Assembly (NCBI GenBank): GCA_023953845.1
Contig: JAMLJC010000001.1
Location: 2,552,501 to 2,616,500, forward strand
Reading direction: 5' to 3'
DNA length: 64,000 nucleotides
Origin: Rhizobiaceae bacterium
GTDB lineage: Bacteria; Pseudomonadota; Alphaproteobacteria; Rhizobiales; Rhizobiaceae
The notes below the pieces were generated by a model that was given only the letters and a program-made list of their open reading frames with translations, did not search any database and was not told where the DNA came from. Position numbers and translations under genes: made by a program. This document shows, piece by piece, positions 28,398 to 36,675 of this stretch; positions within the stretch are counted from its first letter, which is position 1; every line of letters begins with the position of its first letter.

Positions 28398-30530
28398 ATG
28401 ACCAACCGTCTCGAACGTCTGCTGCGCCCGAAATCCGTCGCCATCATCGGCGGCGGGGCCTTCGGCACCAATGTCGTCAGGCAATGCCTGAAGATGCAGT
28501 TTTCAGGCGATATCTGGCCCGTGCATCCGACGAAGGGCACGGTCGAGGGATTGACGGCCTACAAGACCATCGCCGATCTCCCCGGCGCGCCGGACGCCGC
28601 CTTCGTCGCCGTCAACCGCAACCTGACCATCGAGATGATCCGGCAGCTTCGCGAAAAGGGCGCCGGCGGCGCGACATGCTTCGCCGCCGGATTTCGCGAG
28701 ACAGGCAGCTACGACGCCGATGGCGAACGCCTCCAGCGCGAGTTGATCGAGGCGGCCGGCGACATGCCCATCATCGGTCCCAACTGCTACGGCCTCATCA
28801 ACTATGCCGACGGCGCGCTGCTGTGGCCCGATCAGCATGGCGGCGCGCGGCTCGCGCCGGGCGCGCGCGGCGTCGGCATCATCACGCAGTCGTCCAACAT
28901 CGCCTGCAACCTGACCATGCAGCAGCGCGGCCTGCCGGTCGCCTTCCTGATGACGGCCGGCAATCAGGCGCAGACCGGCCTGTCGGAAATGGCGCTCGGC
29001 CTGCTGGAGGACGATCGCGTTTCCGCGCTCGGCCTGCACATCGAAGGTTTTGACAGCGTTGCCGGCTTCGAGCGTCTGGCCGCGCGGTCGCGTGAGCTGA
29101 GAAAGCCCATCGTCGCCATGAAGGTCGGCCGCTCCGAGCAGGCCCGCGCCGCGACCATCTCCCACACCGCGTCGCTGGCCGGTTCGGATGCGGCGTCCGA
29201 CGCTTTCCTCAAGCGGCTCGGCATTCCCCGCGTCGACACGATCCCGTCCTTCCTCGAAACGCTGAAGCTGCTACACGCCGTGGGTCCGCTCGACGGCCGG
29301 ACGCTCTCGTCCATGAGCTGTTCCGGCGGTGAGGCATCCGTGATGGCGGATACGGCCGAAGGGCGGAAGGTCTGTTTCCCGAAACTCGGCAACGATCATC
29401 GCGAGCGGCTGTCCGCGTCGCTCGGGCCGCTCGTCGCCGTCGCCAATCCGCTGGACTACAACACCTACATCTGGAACAACGAGCCGGCCATGACCGAGGC
29501 CTTTTCGGCTATGGTGTCCGGCGGCTTTGCGCTGAACCTTCTGGTGCTCGATTTTCCGCGCATCGATCGCTGCTCGGATGCGGACTGGTGGGCGACGGTC
29601 AACGCTTTCGAAGCGGCGTTGAAGCGCCATGGTGCGAAAGGCGCCATCGTCGCCTCCATGCTGGAGAACCTGCCGGAGAGCCATTCGCTCGATTTGCTCT
29701 CGCGCGGCATCGTGCCGATCCACGGCATCGCGGAAGCATTCGACGCGGCGGAAGCTGCGGCGCTCGTGGGAGAGGCGTGGAAGCTCGGCTTGCCCTCCCC
29801 CCTTGCGGGGGAGGTGGCCGCGCAGCGGTCGGAGGGGGTAGGCAAAGGAAGCGCGCCGACATCATCCTACCCCCCACGAGAGCGGGAGTTGCAACCCGAC
29901 GAAGCCGCTGCCAAATCTCTTCTGCGCGAGCGCCGGCTTCCCGTTCCCGCCGGTATCCGCGCCGATGATCCTGATGCCGCCGTTGCAGCCGCGCAAAAGC
30001 TCGGCTTTCCGGTCGCGCTGAAGGCGCTCGGTGTTGCCCATAAGAGCGAGGCGGGTGCCGTGGTGCTCAACCTTCGCGATGCGGGCAGCGTGCGCGAGAC
30101 CGCCGCGCGCCTCGCATCGCTCGGCAATGGTCTTTATGTCGAGCGCATGGTGACGGGCGGCGTTGCCGAATTGATCGTCGGCATCACCCACGACCCACTG
30201 TTCGGACCGGTGATGACCCTCGGTTCGGGCGGCGTGCTGGTCGAACTGCTCAAGGATTCCGCCACGCTTCTCTTGCCTGCGTCGCGTGAAGAAATCGAAG
30301 AAGCGCTGCGTGGGCTAAAACTCTTCCCGCTGCTCGATGGTTTTCGCGGCCGGCCGAAGGCCGATCTTCGCGCGGTGATCGAGGCGATCCAGGGCATTGC
30401 GGATTTCGCGCTGGAAAACGCGGATCGGTTCGAGGAACTGGACATCAATCCGCTGATCGTTTGCGCCGAAGGGCATGGCGCGTGGATCGCTGACGCGCTG
30501 ATGGTCATGAAGGAGGAAGACAATGGCTGA
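28398..30530 (+). CDS. ADP-forming acyl-CoA ligase (acetate-CoA ligase family), possible carnitine/gamma-butyrobetaine CoA ligase
   Basis: The 710-residue single-chain NDP-forming ligase has a CoA-binding Rossmann domain (KSVAIIGGGAFGTNVV near residue 12), a succinyl-CoA-ligase-like domain with phosphohistidine candidate His256 in ISHTASLAGSD, and a C-terminal ATP-grasp domain from about residue 500 (VALKALGVAHKSEAGAVVLNL). It makes an acyl-CoA with ATP to ADP. ATG 28398 is chosen because the open frame upstream is only the repeat. Residues ~465-496 (PSPLAGEVAAQRSEGV...) are a translated repeat in the linker before the ATP-grasp domain. The stop overlaps caiD. Confidence 0.88.
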   Translation: MTNRLERLLRPKSVAIIGGGAFGTNVVRQCLKMQFSGDIWPVHPTKGTVEGLTAYKTIADLPGAPDAAFVAVNRNLTIEMIRQLREKGAGGATCFAAGFRETGSYDADGERLQRELIEAAGDMPIIGPNCYGLINYADGALLWPDQHGGARLAPGARGVGIITQSSNIACNLTMQQRGLPVAFLMTAGNQAQTGLSEMALGLLEDDRVSALGLHIEGFDSVAGFERLAARSRELRKPIVAMKVGRSEQARAATISHTASLAGSDAASDAFLKRLGIPRVDTIPSFLETLKLLHAVGPLDGRTLSSMSCSGGEASVMADTAEGRKVCFPKLGNDHRERLSASLGPLVAVANPLDYNTYIWNNEPAMTEAFSAMVSGGFALNLLVLDFPRIDRCSDADWWATVNAFEAALKRHGAKGAIVASMLENLPESHSLDLLSRGIVPIHGIAEAFDAAEAAALVGEAWKLGLPSPLAGEVAAQRSEGVGKGSAPTSSYPPRERELQPDEAAAKSLLRERRLPVPAGIRADDPDAAVAAAQKLGFPVALKALGVAHKSEAGAVVLNLRDAGSVRETAARLASLGNGLYVERMVTGGVAELIVGITHDPLFGPVMTLGSGGVLVELLKDSATLLLPASREEIEEALRGLKLFPLLDGFRGRPKADLRAVIEAIQGIADFALENADRFEELDINPLIVCAEGHGAWIADALMVMKEEDNG
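29791..29885. repeat. Palindromic repeat inserted in frame inside the ligase gene
   Basis: CCCTCCCCCCTTGCGGGGGAGG forms one dyad, and GGAGGGGGTAGG pairs with CCTACCCCCCAC some 30 nt further on. The composition and pattern resemble rhizobial intergenic palindromic elements. It is about 95 nt long and is read through without a stop, adding about 32 residues between the ligase-core and ATP-grasp domains. Confidence 0.8.
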
Positions 30531-31305
30531 CGTCATCACCACCCGGCGCGAGGGCGCGATCCTGGAAGTCACGCTCGACCGGCCGAAGGCGAACGCCATC
30601 GATCTCGCCACGTCGCGCCTGATGGGTGAGACATTCAAGGCTTTCCGCGACGATCCGGAACTGCGCGTCGCCATCGTGAAGACTGCCGGCGACAAATTCT
30701 TCTCGGCGGGCTGGGACCTGAAGGCGGCCGCCGCGGGCGACGCCGTGGACGGCGACTATGGCGTCGGCGGCTTCGCCGGGCTGCAGGAACTCATCGGCAT
30801 GAACAAGCCGGTAATCGCCTGCGTCAACGGCATGGCTGTCGGCGGCGGCTTCGAGTTGGCGCTCTCCTGCGACCTGATCTACGCCTCCGATCATTCGAGC
30901 TTCGCGCTGCCGGAAATCCGTGCGGGCACGCTCGCCGACGCGGCGACGATCAAGCTGCCGAAGCGCATCCCCTACCACGTCGCCATGGACCTGCTGCTCA
31001 CCGGCCGCTGGATGGACGTGGCCGAGGCGCATCGCTGGGGCCTCGTCAACGAAGTGCTGCCGAAGGAAAGGCTGGAGGACCGCGTCTGGGAGATCGCCCG
31101 CATGCTGGCAGGCGGTCCGCCGCTGGTCTTCGCCTCGATCAAGGAAGTTGTCCGCGAGGCGGAATCCATGGGTTTCCAGGAAGCCATGAACTGGATCACC
31201 AAGCGAAAATTCCGCACGGTCGACACGCTCTACGGTTCGGAAGACAATATGGAAGGTTTTCGGGCCTTCGCCGAAAAGCGCGAACCGGTCTGGAAAGGGC
31301 GGTAG
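30523..31305 (+). CDS. caiD: Crotonobetainyl-CoA hydratase / carnitinyl-CoA dehydratase
   Basis: The 260-residue crotonase-fold enzyme closely follows E. coli CaiD as I remember it: LDRPKANAID, FFSAGWDLKAAA, GGGFELAL, and the C-terminal EKREPVWKGR. Glu111 and Glu131 sit at exactly the CaiD catalytic positions. It reversibly hydrates crotonobetainyl-CoA to carnitinyl-CoA. AGGAGG precedes the ATG, which lies 7 nt inside the end of the ligase gene. Together with the ligase and dehydrogenase it completes a beta-oxidation-like route to carnitine. Confidence 0.93.
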   Translation: MADVITTRREGAILEVTLDRPKANAIDLATSRLMGETFKAFRDDPELRVAIVKTAGDKFFSAGWDLKAAAAGDAVDGDYGVGGFAGLQELIGMNKPVIACVNGMAVGGGFELALSCDLIYASDHSSFALPEIRAGTLADAATIKLPKRIPYHVAMDLLLTGRWMDVAEAHRWGLVNEVLPKERLEDRVWEIARMLAGGPPLVFASIKEVVREAESMGFQEAMNWITKRKFRTVDTLYGSEDNMEGFRAFAEKREPVWKGR

Positions 31306-31335
31306 CCGCCCCTACCTTTCTCGCAGGAGGCCGAG

Positions 31336-32277
31336 ATGGCGGACTACAAAAAGCTGATCGACGCCGAAACATGGGCTTTCATCGAGCGGACGAACGCCTT
31401 CTATCCGCCCGACGCGGTCGATCAGACGATCGAGGACCATCGCCGCGTCTATGACGCCATGTGCGAAGGGTTCCGCACTCCCTATCCCGAAGGCGTGACG
31501 GCGGAGACCACGGCCATCGAGACGCCGACGCACCGCATCCCGATCCGCATCTACCGCACGATCGCGCCGGAAGCCGCCGCCATGGTGCTCTACTTCCACG
31601 GCGGGGGTTTCGTGCTGGGCGGCCTGGAAAGCCACGATTCCATCTGCGCCGACATCGCCCACCGCACCGGCTACGAAGTGGTTTCGGTGGATTACCGCCT
31701 CGCGCCCGAGCATCTGCATCCCGCCGGCTTCGACGACGCGATGAGCGCTTTTGAATGGGCGGCGACCGCCTATACGCGCGCCATCGTGCTCGTCGGGGAT
31801 TCCGCCGGAGCCAATCTGGCGGCCGCCGTCAGCCATGCCACGCGGGGCCACAACCGCAAGCCGGCGGGGCAGGTGCTGGTCTATCCCGGTCTTGGCGGCG
31901 ATTCGAGGCGCGGCTCCTATGTCGAGCATGCCGAGGCGCCGATGCTGACGCTGAAGGACGTGACCGCCTATCGCGGCATCCGCACCGGCGGCGCCGACAG
32001 CACGGGCGATATCACGCAGTGGCCGCTGGCCGATGCCGACTTCGCCAATCTGCCGCCGACGGTTCTCATCACCGCCGAGTGCGATCCGCTGTCTTCGGAC
32101 GGCGAAGCCTATGCCGCGCATGTCGCGGCCGCGAGCGGGCTGGCCTTCTGGCATGAGGAGAAAGGCCTCGTGCACGGCTATTTGCGGGCGAGGCATACGG
32201 TGGCCCGCGCCCGATCGAGCTTCACGCGCATCGTCGATGCGATCAGCGCGCTTGGGCGCGGCGAGTGGCCTTACTGA
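31336..32277 (+). CDS. Alpha/beta hydrolase (hormone-sensitive lipase family)
   Basis: The 313-residue esterase-type protein has the oxyanion motif HGGG (residues 88-91), the nucleophile motif GDSAGAN (Ser156), an Asp in ECDPLSSDG and a catalytic His in GLVHGYLRAR. HSL-family enzymes hydrolyse short esters. Being 30 nt after caiD and preceded by AGGAGG, it is the last gene of the cluster. It might hydrolyse carnitinyl-CoA, betainyl-CoA or an acylcarnitine ester; this is inference and no thioesterase of another fold is present nearby. Confidence 0.87.
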   Translation: MADYKKLIDAETWAFIERTNAFYPPDAVDQTIEDHRRVYDAMCEGFRTPYPEGVTAETTAIETPTHRIPIRIYRTIAPEAAAMVLYFHGGGFVLGGLESHDSICADIAHRTGYEVVSVDYRLAPEHLHPAGFDDAMSAFEWAATAYTRAIVLVGDSAGANLAAAVSHATRGHNRKPAGQVLVYPGLGGDSRRGSYVEHAEAPMLTLKDVTAYRGIRTGGADSTGDITQWPLADADFANLPPTVLITAECDPLSSDGEAYAAHVAAASGLAFWHEEKGLVHGYLRARHTVARARSSFTRIVDAISALGRGEWPY

Positions 32278-32351
32278 ACGGGCTGGCTCCAGTCATGATG
32301 ACAGGCTGGCCATCGTCGCCGGACAGAGGCGGATAGCGCCCGGAAGGATGC

Positions 32352-33184
32352 TCAGGCGAGAAACGGCGCGGCCGTCATCGTGTCCGGCACGGGAACGCCC
32401 AGGCGCGCAAGCACCGTGGGCGCGAGCTGCAACTGGTCGAGCAGCGTGTCTTCCGACAGGCCCTTTCCGCCGCCGAAATAGTAGAGTGCCACGTCCTGCA
32501 TCTCCTCGTCATGGCCGCCATGGTGGCCGCGATGCGTCTGGCCGTGGTCGGCGGTGACGATCACCTCGCAGCCTGCGTCCAGCCAGCGCGGCAGGAAACC
32601 GGCCAGCGAGGCGTCGAGCGCATAGAGCGCGTTGTCCATCTCGACGCAGTCCTGCCCGTAGCGATGGCCCATCGAGTCCACCGTGCAGGTGTGCAGTATG
32701 CCGTAATCGATGCCGTGACGCTCGACCAGACGCGTCAGGGTGGCGAAGAGATCGACGTCGCTCGGCGTCATCTGGTTGGTGTGGTTGTAGCCGGACATGG
32801 TGTGGAAGCGTCCGTGCGTGATCGGTCCGTCCGGCTCGTCATATTCGATGTCGCGGACAGGATCGAACGGATGGCGGTTGAAGAATTCCGACCAGTAGGA
32901 ATGCGTCACGGCGCCGGTGCGCCCGCCGGCTCTCGTCACCTCGGAGAAGATGTCGGGCTGCGTCACGCGCTTGCGGAACTCGTTCGAGCCGATGCCGTGC
33001 GCCTGCGGGCTGACGCCGGTGTGGATCGACGCGTAGCAGCACGCCGAGGTCGACGGCAGCACCGAGCGCATGCGCCATTTCCGCGCCGCGCCGGACTGCG
33101 CCTAGCCTTCGAGATTGCCCATGAAGGGCTTCCAGTTGCGCCATGGCAGGCCGTCAAGGATGATGAGCAGAAGCCGGGACTTCA
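32352..33184 (-). pseudogene. Alkaline-phosphatase-superfamily phosphodiesterase, interrupted by in-frame amber codon
   Basis: A continuous reading frame starts at a TTG (33184, LKSRLLLIILDGLPWRNW). It includes the metal-site Asp, passes HTGVSPQAHGIGSNEF, DSMGHRYG and TADHGQTHRGHHGGHDEEM, and ends at 32352. It is broken by one TAG on the minus strand (plus positions 33102-33104) after NLEG, where a Trp codon is likely. Everything else is intact, so this is a very recent pseudogene, a sequencing error, or a gene read through. The start is 15 nt after the ABC ATPase, suggesting it belongs to that operon. Confidence 0.75.
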
Positions 33185-33198
33185 AGATGCGGCGATCC

Positions 33199-34863
33199 TC
33201 AATTCCCCGCCGCGGCCATGCGCCGGCCGGCGATCGCCTTTTCGAGCCAGCCCATCTCCATTTCCGGCACGGAGGAAAGAAGAAGGTCCGTGTAGGCGTC
33301 GAAAGGCGGCGTCAGCACCTCGCTCTTCGGCCCGTAGCGCACGACCTCGCCGCGATACATCACCGCGATGGAATCGGCGATCGACTTCACCGTCGCCAGA
33401 TCGTGGGTGATGAACATGTAGGCGACGTCCTCCTCCGCCTGCAGGTCCAGCAGCAGCTTCAGGATGCCGTTCGCCACCAGCGGGTCGAGCGCGCTCGTCA
33501 CCTCGTCGCAGATGATGAGCTTCGGCTTCGCGGCGAGCGCCCGCGCGATGCAGACGCGCTGTTTCTGGCCGCCCGAAAGCTCGGCCGGATAGCGGTCGAT
33601 GAAGCCCTTGCCCATTTCGATCTTCTCGAGCAGTTCCGCCACGCGGGCATCGCGCTCGCGGCTCTTCATGCCGAAATAGAACTCCAGCGGCCGGCCGATG
33701 ATCGTTCCGACCGTCTGGCGCGGGTTCATGGCGACATCGGCCATCTGGTAGATCATCTGCAATTCGCGCAGGTCGTTCTTGGTCCGGTCTTTCAGCGCGT
33801 TCGACAGCGTGCGGCCGGCGAAGGTCACCGCCCCCTGTTCGGGCGGCAGCAGGCCGGTGATGGCGCGCGCCAGCGTCGACTTGCCGGAGCCGGACTCGCC
33901 CACCACGGCCAGCGTCTGGCCCGGATGGATGTCGACCGAGACGTTCTTCAGGACTTTCACCTTGCCGCCCGCATAGGCCGCGGTGACGTTCTTCACGGAC
34001 AGCACCGGCTTGGCGGAGGGCGCCTTCTCCGTGTGCTCGATATGGTGCACGGAAACGAGCTGGTTGGTGTATTCCTGCCGCGGCTCCTTGATGATCTGGC
34101 GCGTGCCGCCCCATTCCACCAGCTTGCCGTGGCGGAGCACCATGATCTCGTCCGAGACCTGCGCCACCACGGCGAGATCGTGGGTGATGTAGAGCGCCGC
34201 CACGCCCGTGTCGCGGATGGCGTCCTTGATGGCGGCCAGAACGTCGATCTGCGTCGTCACGTCGAGGGCGGTGGTCGGCTCGTCGAAGACGATGAGATCG
34301 GGTTCCGAGCAGAGCGCCATCGCCGTCATCACGCGCTGGAGCTGGCCGCCCGACACCTGATGCGGATAGCGGTCGCCGATGGTCTCGGGATTGGGCAGGC
34401 TGAGCTTCCTGAAGAGGTTCACCGCGCGCTTTTCGAGTTCGGCGCGCTTGCCGGTTCCGTGCTCCAGCGCGGCCTCCACCACCTGGTCCATCAGCCGGTG
34501 CGCGGGGTTGAAGGCGGCGGCGGCCGATTGCGCGACATAGCAGACCTCTCGCCCGCGCAGCGCGCGGATGCCGCTCTTGCCCGCCTTCAATATGTCGCGG
34601 CCGTTGAGGATCACCTCGCCGCCGGTGATGCGGACGCCGCCGCGGCCATAGGCCATGGAGGACAGGCCGATGGTCGACTTGCCGGCCCCGGATTCGCCGA
34701 TCAGGCCGAGCACCTTGCCCTTCTGCAGCGTCAGCGACACGCCGTGCACGATGGTCACCCGGCGCGGGTCCTCGCCGGGCGGGTAGACGGTCGCCTCGAT
34801 CTTCAGGTTGCGGATGTCGAGCAGCGGTCCGTCATGCGGCTTCCTCGCCGTTGCCTTAGCCAT
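33199..34863 (-). CDS. Peptide/nickel-type ABC transporter ATPase, two nucleotide-binding domains fused
   Basis: The 554-residue protein contains two complete ATPase domains, equivalent to DppD and DppF in one chain. The first has Walker A GESGAGKSTIG, VSGGQLQRVMTAMAL and IVFDEPTTALD. The second has GESGSGKSTLARA, LSGGQKQRVCIARAL and LIICDEVTSALD. Asp-Glu-Val replaces Asp-Glu-Pro in the second Walker B extension. It overlaps the upstream permease gene by 8 nt. It powers the importer encoded at 34856-38259. Confidence 0.92.
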   Translation of the reverse strand: MAKATARKPHDGPLLDIRNLKIEATVYPPGEDPRRVTIVHGVSLTLQKGKVLGLIGESGAGKSTIGLSSMAYGRGGVRITGGEVILNGRDILKAGKSGIRALRGREVCYVAQSAAAAFNPAHRLMDQVVEAALEHGTGKRAELEKRAVNLFRKLSLPNPETIGDRYPHQVSGGQLQRVMTAMALCSEPDLIVFDEPTTALDVTTQIDVLAAIKDAIRDTGVAALYITHDLAVVAQVSDEIMVLRHGKLVEWGGTRQIIKEPRQEYTNQLVSVHHIEHTEKAPSAKPVLSVKNVTAAYAGGKVKVLKNVSVDIHPGQTLAVVGESGSGKSTLARAITGLLPPEQGAVTFAGRTLSNALKDRTKNDLRELQMIYQMADVAMNPRQTVGTIIGRPLEFYFGMKSRERDARVAELLEKIEMGKGFIDRYPAELSGGQKQRVCIARALAAKPKLIICDEVTSALDPLVANGILKLLLDLQAEEDVAYMFITHDLATVKSIADSIAVMYRGEVVRYGPKSEVLTPPFDAYTDLLLSSVPEMEMGWLEKAIAGRRMAAAGN

Positions 34864-35686
34864 TGCCGCGTCCTCCCTTGAGGTCGGTGGTGCGGTTCAG
34901 GACCCAGTCGGCGACCAGGTTGACGGAGATGGCGAGCGCCGCGATGGCGCCGGCCGGGATGAGCGCCGCCGGAATGCCGAAGACGATGCCTTCCTTGTTC
35001 TCCTTCACCATGCCGCCCCAGTCCGCTTCCGGCGGCTGCACGCCCAGCCCGAGGAAGGAGAGCGCCGAGAGGAAGAGCACGGCGTAGATGAAGCGCAGGC
35101 CGAGTTCGGAGACCAGCGGCGAGAGCGCATTGGGCAGGATCTCGCGGAAGATGATCCAGCGCGTGCCTTCGCCGCGCAGCTTGGCGGCTTCGACGAAGTC
35201 CATGACGTTGATGTCGACCGCGACGGCGCGCGCGAGGCGGTAGACGCGGGTCGAGTCGAGGATGCCCATGACGAGGATCAGCGTCACCAGCGTGGTCGGC
35301 AGGACCGACAGCACGACCAGCCCGAAGATCAGCGTCGGGATGGCCATCAGGAGGTCGACGATGCGCGACATGATCGTGTCGAACCAGCCGCCGATGACGG
35401 CGGCCGCGAAGCCCAGCACCGAGCCGAGGATGAACGAGATCGCGGTGGCGGCGGCGGCGATGAAGATCGTCGTGCGCGCGCCGTAGATCATGCGTGAGAG
35501 CAGGTCACGCCCGAGATTGTCGGTTCCGAGCAGGAATTTCGACGAGGACGGCTCCCACACCTGCCCGGCGATCTCGCTGAGGGAGTAGGGCGCGATCAGC
35601 GGCGCGAAGATCGCCGCGATCAGGAACAGGCTGGTGAGGATAAGGCCGATCAGGGCGCCGATGGGGATGCGTCGCAGGCTGAGCAT
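34856..35686 (-). CDS. ABC transporter permease, DppC type
   Basis: The 276-residue permease has the OppC/DppC N-terminal leader helix and the GTDNLGRDLLSRMIYGART motif. The EAA loop EAAKLRGEGTRWIIFREILPN and the SFLGLGVQPPEADWG segment follow. It pairs with the DppB-type permease encoded 13 nt upstream. It is an inner-membrane channel subunit for oligopeptides or other cationic solutes. Confidence 0.91.
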   Translation of the reverse strand: MLSLRRIPIGALIGLILTSLFLIAAIFAPLIAPYSLSEIAGQVWEPSSSKFLLGTDNLGRDLLSRMIYGARTTIFIAAAATAISFILGSVLGFAAAVIGGWFDTIMSRIVDLLMAIPTLIFGLVVLSVLPTTLVTLILVMGILDSTRVYRLARAVAVDINVMDFVEAAKLRGEGTRWIIFREILPNALSPLVSELGLRFIYAVLFLSALSFLGLGVQPPEADWGGMVKENKEGIVFGIPAALIPAGAIAALAISVNLVADWVLNRTTDLKGGRGNG

Positions 35687-35699
35687 TGGCGCGTCCCCC

Positions 35700-36659
35700 T
35701 TACTTCGGATGCCTGAGGCGCGGATTGGTCAATATGCCCGCGACGTCGGCGATGATGTTGAGCGAGATATAGACGGCGGCGAAGATCAGGCCGACCGCCT
35801 GCACCACCGGAACATCGCGTTTGGCGACGTGGTCGACGAGATACTGGCCCATGCCGGGATAGACGAAGATGACCTCGACCACGACGACGCCGACCACGAG
35901 GAAGGCGAGGTTGAGCATCACCACGTTGATGACCGGCGCGATGGCGTTGGGGAAGGCGTGCTTGCGGATGATGTCGAACTGCGACAGGCCCTTGAGTTCC
36001 GCCGTCTCGATATAGGCCGACTGCATGACGTTGAGGATCGCCGCGCGCGTCATGCGCATCATGTGCGCGAGCACGACCAGCGTCAGCACCGTCGCCGGCA
36101 GCACGATGGCGTTCAGCTTGGCGAGGAACGGCATGCCGTCGAAGACGGTCGAGATCGACGGGAACCATTGCAGCTTCACCGCGAAGAAGAAGATCAGCAG
36201 GTAGCCGATGAAGAATTCCGGCAGCGATGTGGAGGCCAGCGCGAGGCCCGAGATGAGCTTGTCCACGGGTCCGTTGCGGTAGCGCACGGCCAGAAGGCCG
36301 AGCAGGATCGCCAGCGGCACCGACACGATCGCCGCCCAGAAGGCGAGGAAAAGCGTGTTCTTGAGGCGCGGGCCGATCGACGTGGCGATGTCCTGCCCGC
36401 TGGTCAGCGCCGTGCCGAGGTCGCCGGTGAGCACGCCGCCCAGCCAGCGCAGGTAGCGCATATAGGCGGGATCGTTGAGCCCGAGTTCCGTGCGCAGGTT
36501 TTCCAGCGCCTGCGGCGTGGCCGACTGGCCGAGAATGGCTTGCGCGACGTCGCCGGGCAGCACCTGCGTACCGGCGAAGATCAGGACCGAAACGGCCAGC
36601 AACAACAAAAGGCCCAGCGCAATGCGCTGGGCCACGAGCTTCAGAACCGGTGACGACAT
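35700..36659 (-). CDS. ABC transporter permease, DppB type
   Basis: The 319-residue permease has six helices. The family blocks GTQVLPGDVAQAILGQSAT, GDLGTALTSGQDI and the EAA loop ETAELKGLSQFDIIRKHAFPN are visible. It starts 16 nt after the binding-protein gene and is followed by the DppC-type partner. Substrate class cannot be read from the permease. Confidence 0.91.
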   Translation of the reverse strand: MSSPVLKLVAQRIALGLLLLLAVSVLIFAGTQVLPGDVAQAILGQSATPQALENLRTELGLNDPAYMRYLRWLGGVLTGDLGTALTSGQDIATSIGPRLKNTLFLAFWAAIVSVPLAILLGLLAVRYRNGPVDKLISGLALASTSLPEFFIGYLLIFFFAVKLQWFPSISTVFDGMPFLAKLNAIVLPATVLTLVVLAHMMRMTRAAILNVMQSAYIETAELKGLSQFDIIRKHAFPNAIAPVINVVMLNLAFLVVGVVVVEVIFVYPGMGQYLVDHVAKRDVPVVQAVGLIFAAVYISLNIIADVAGILTNPRLRHPK

Positions 36660-36675
36660 GGTGCCGGAGCCATGA

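Noticed and set aside
33115..34881. 588-codon plus-strand frame opposite the fused ABC ATPase
   Set aside because: The minus strand has two complete ATPase domains with all motifs; the plus frame has none.
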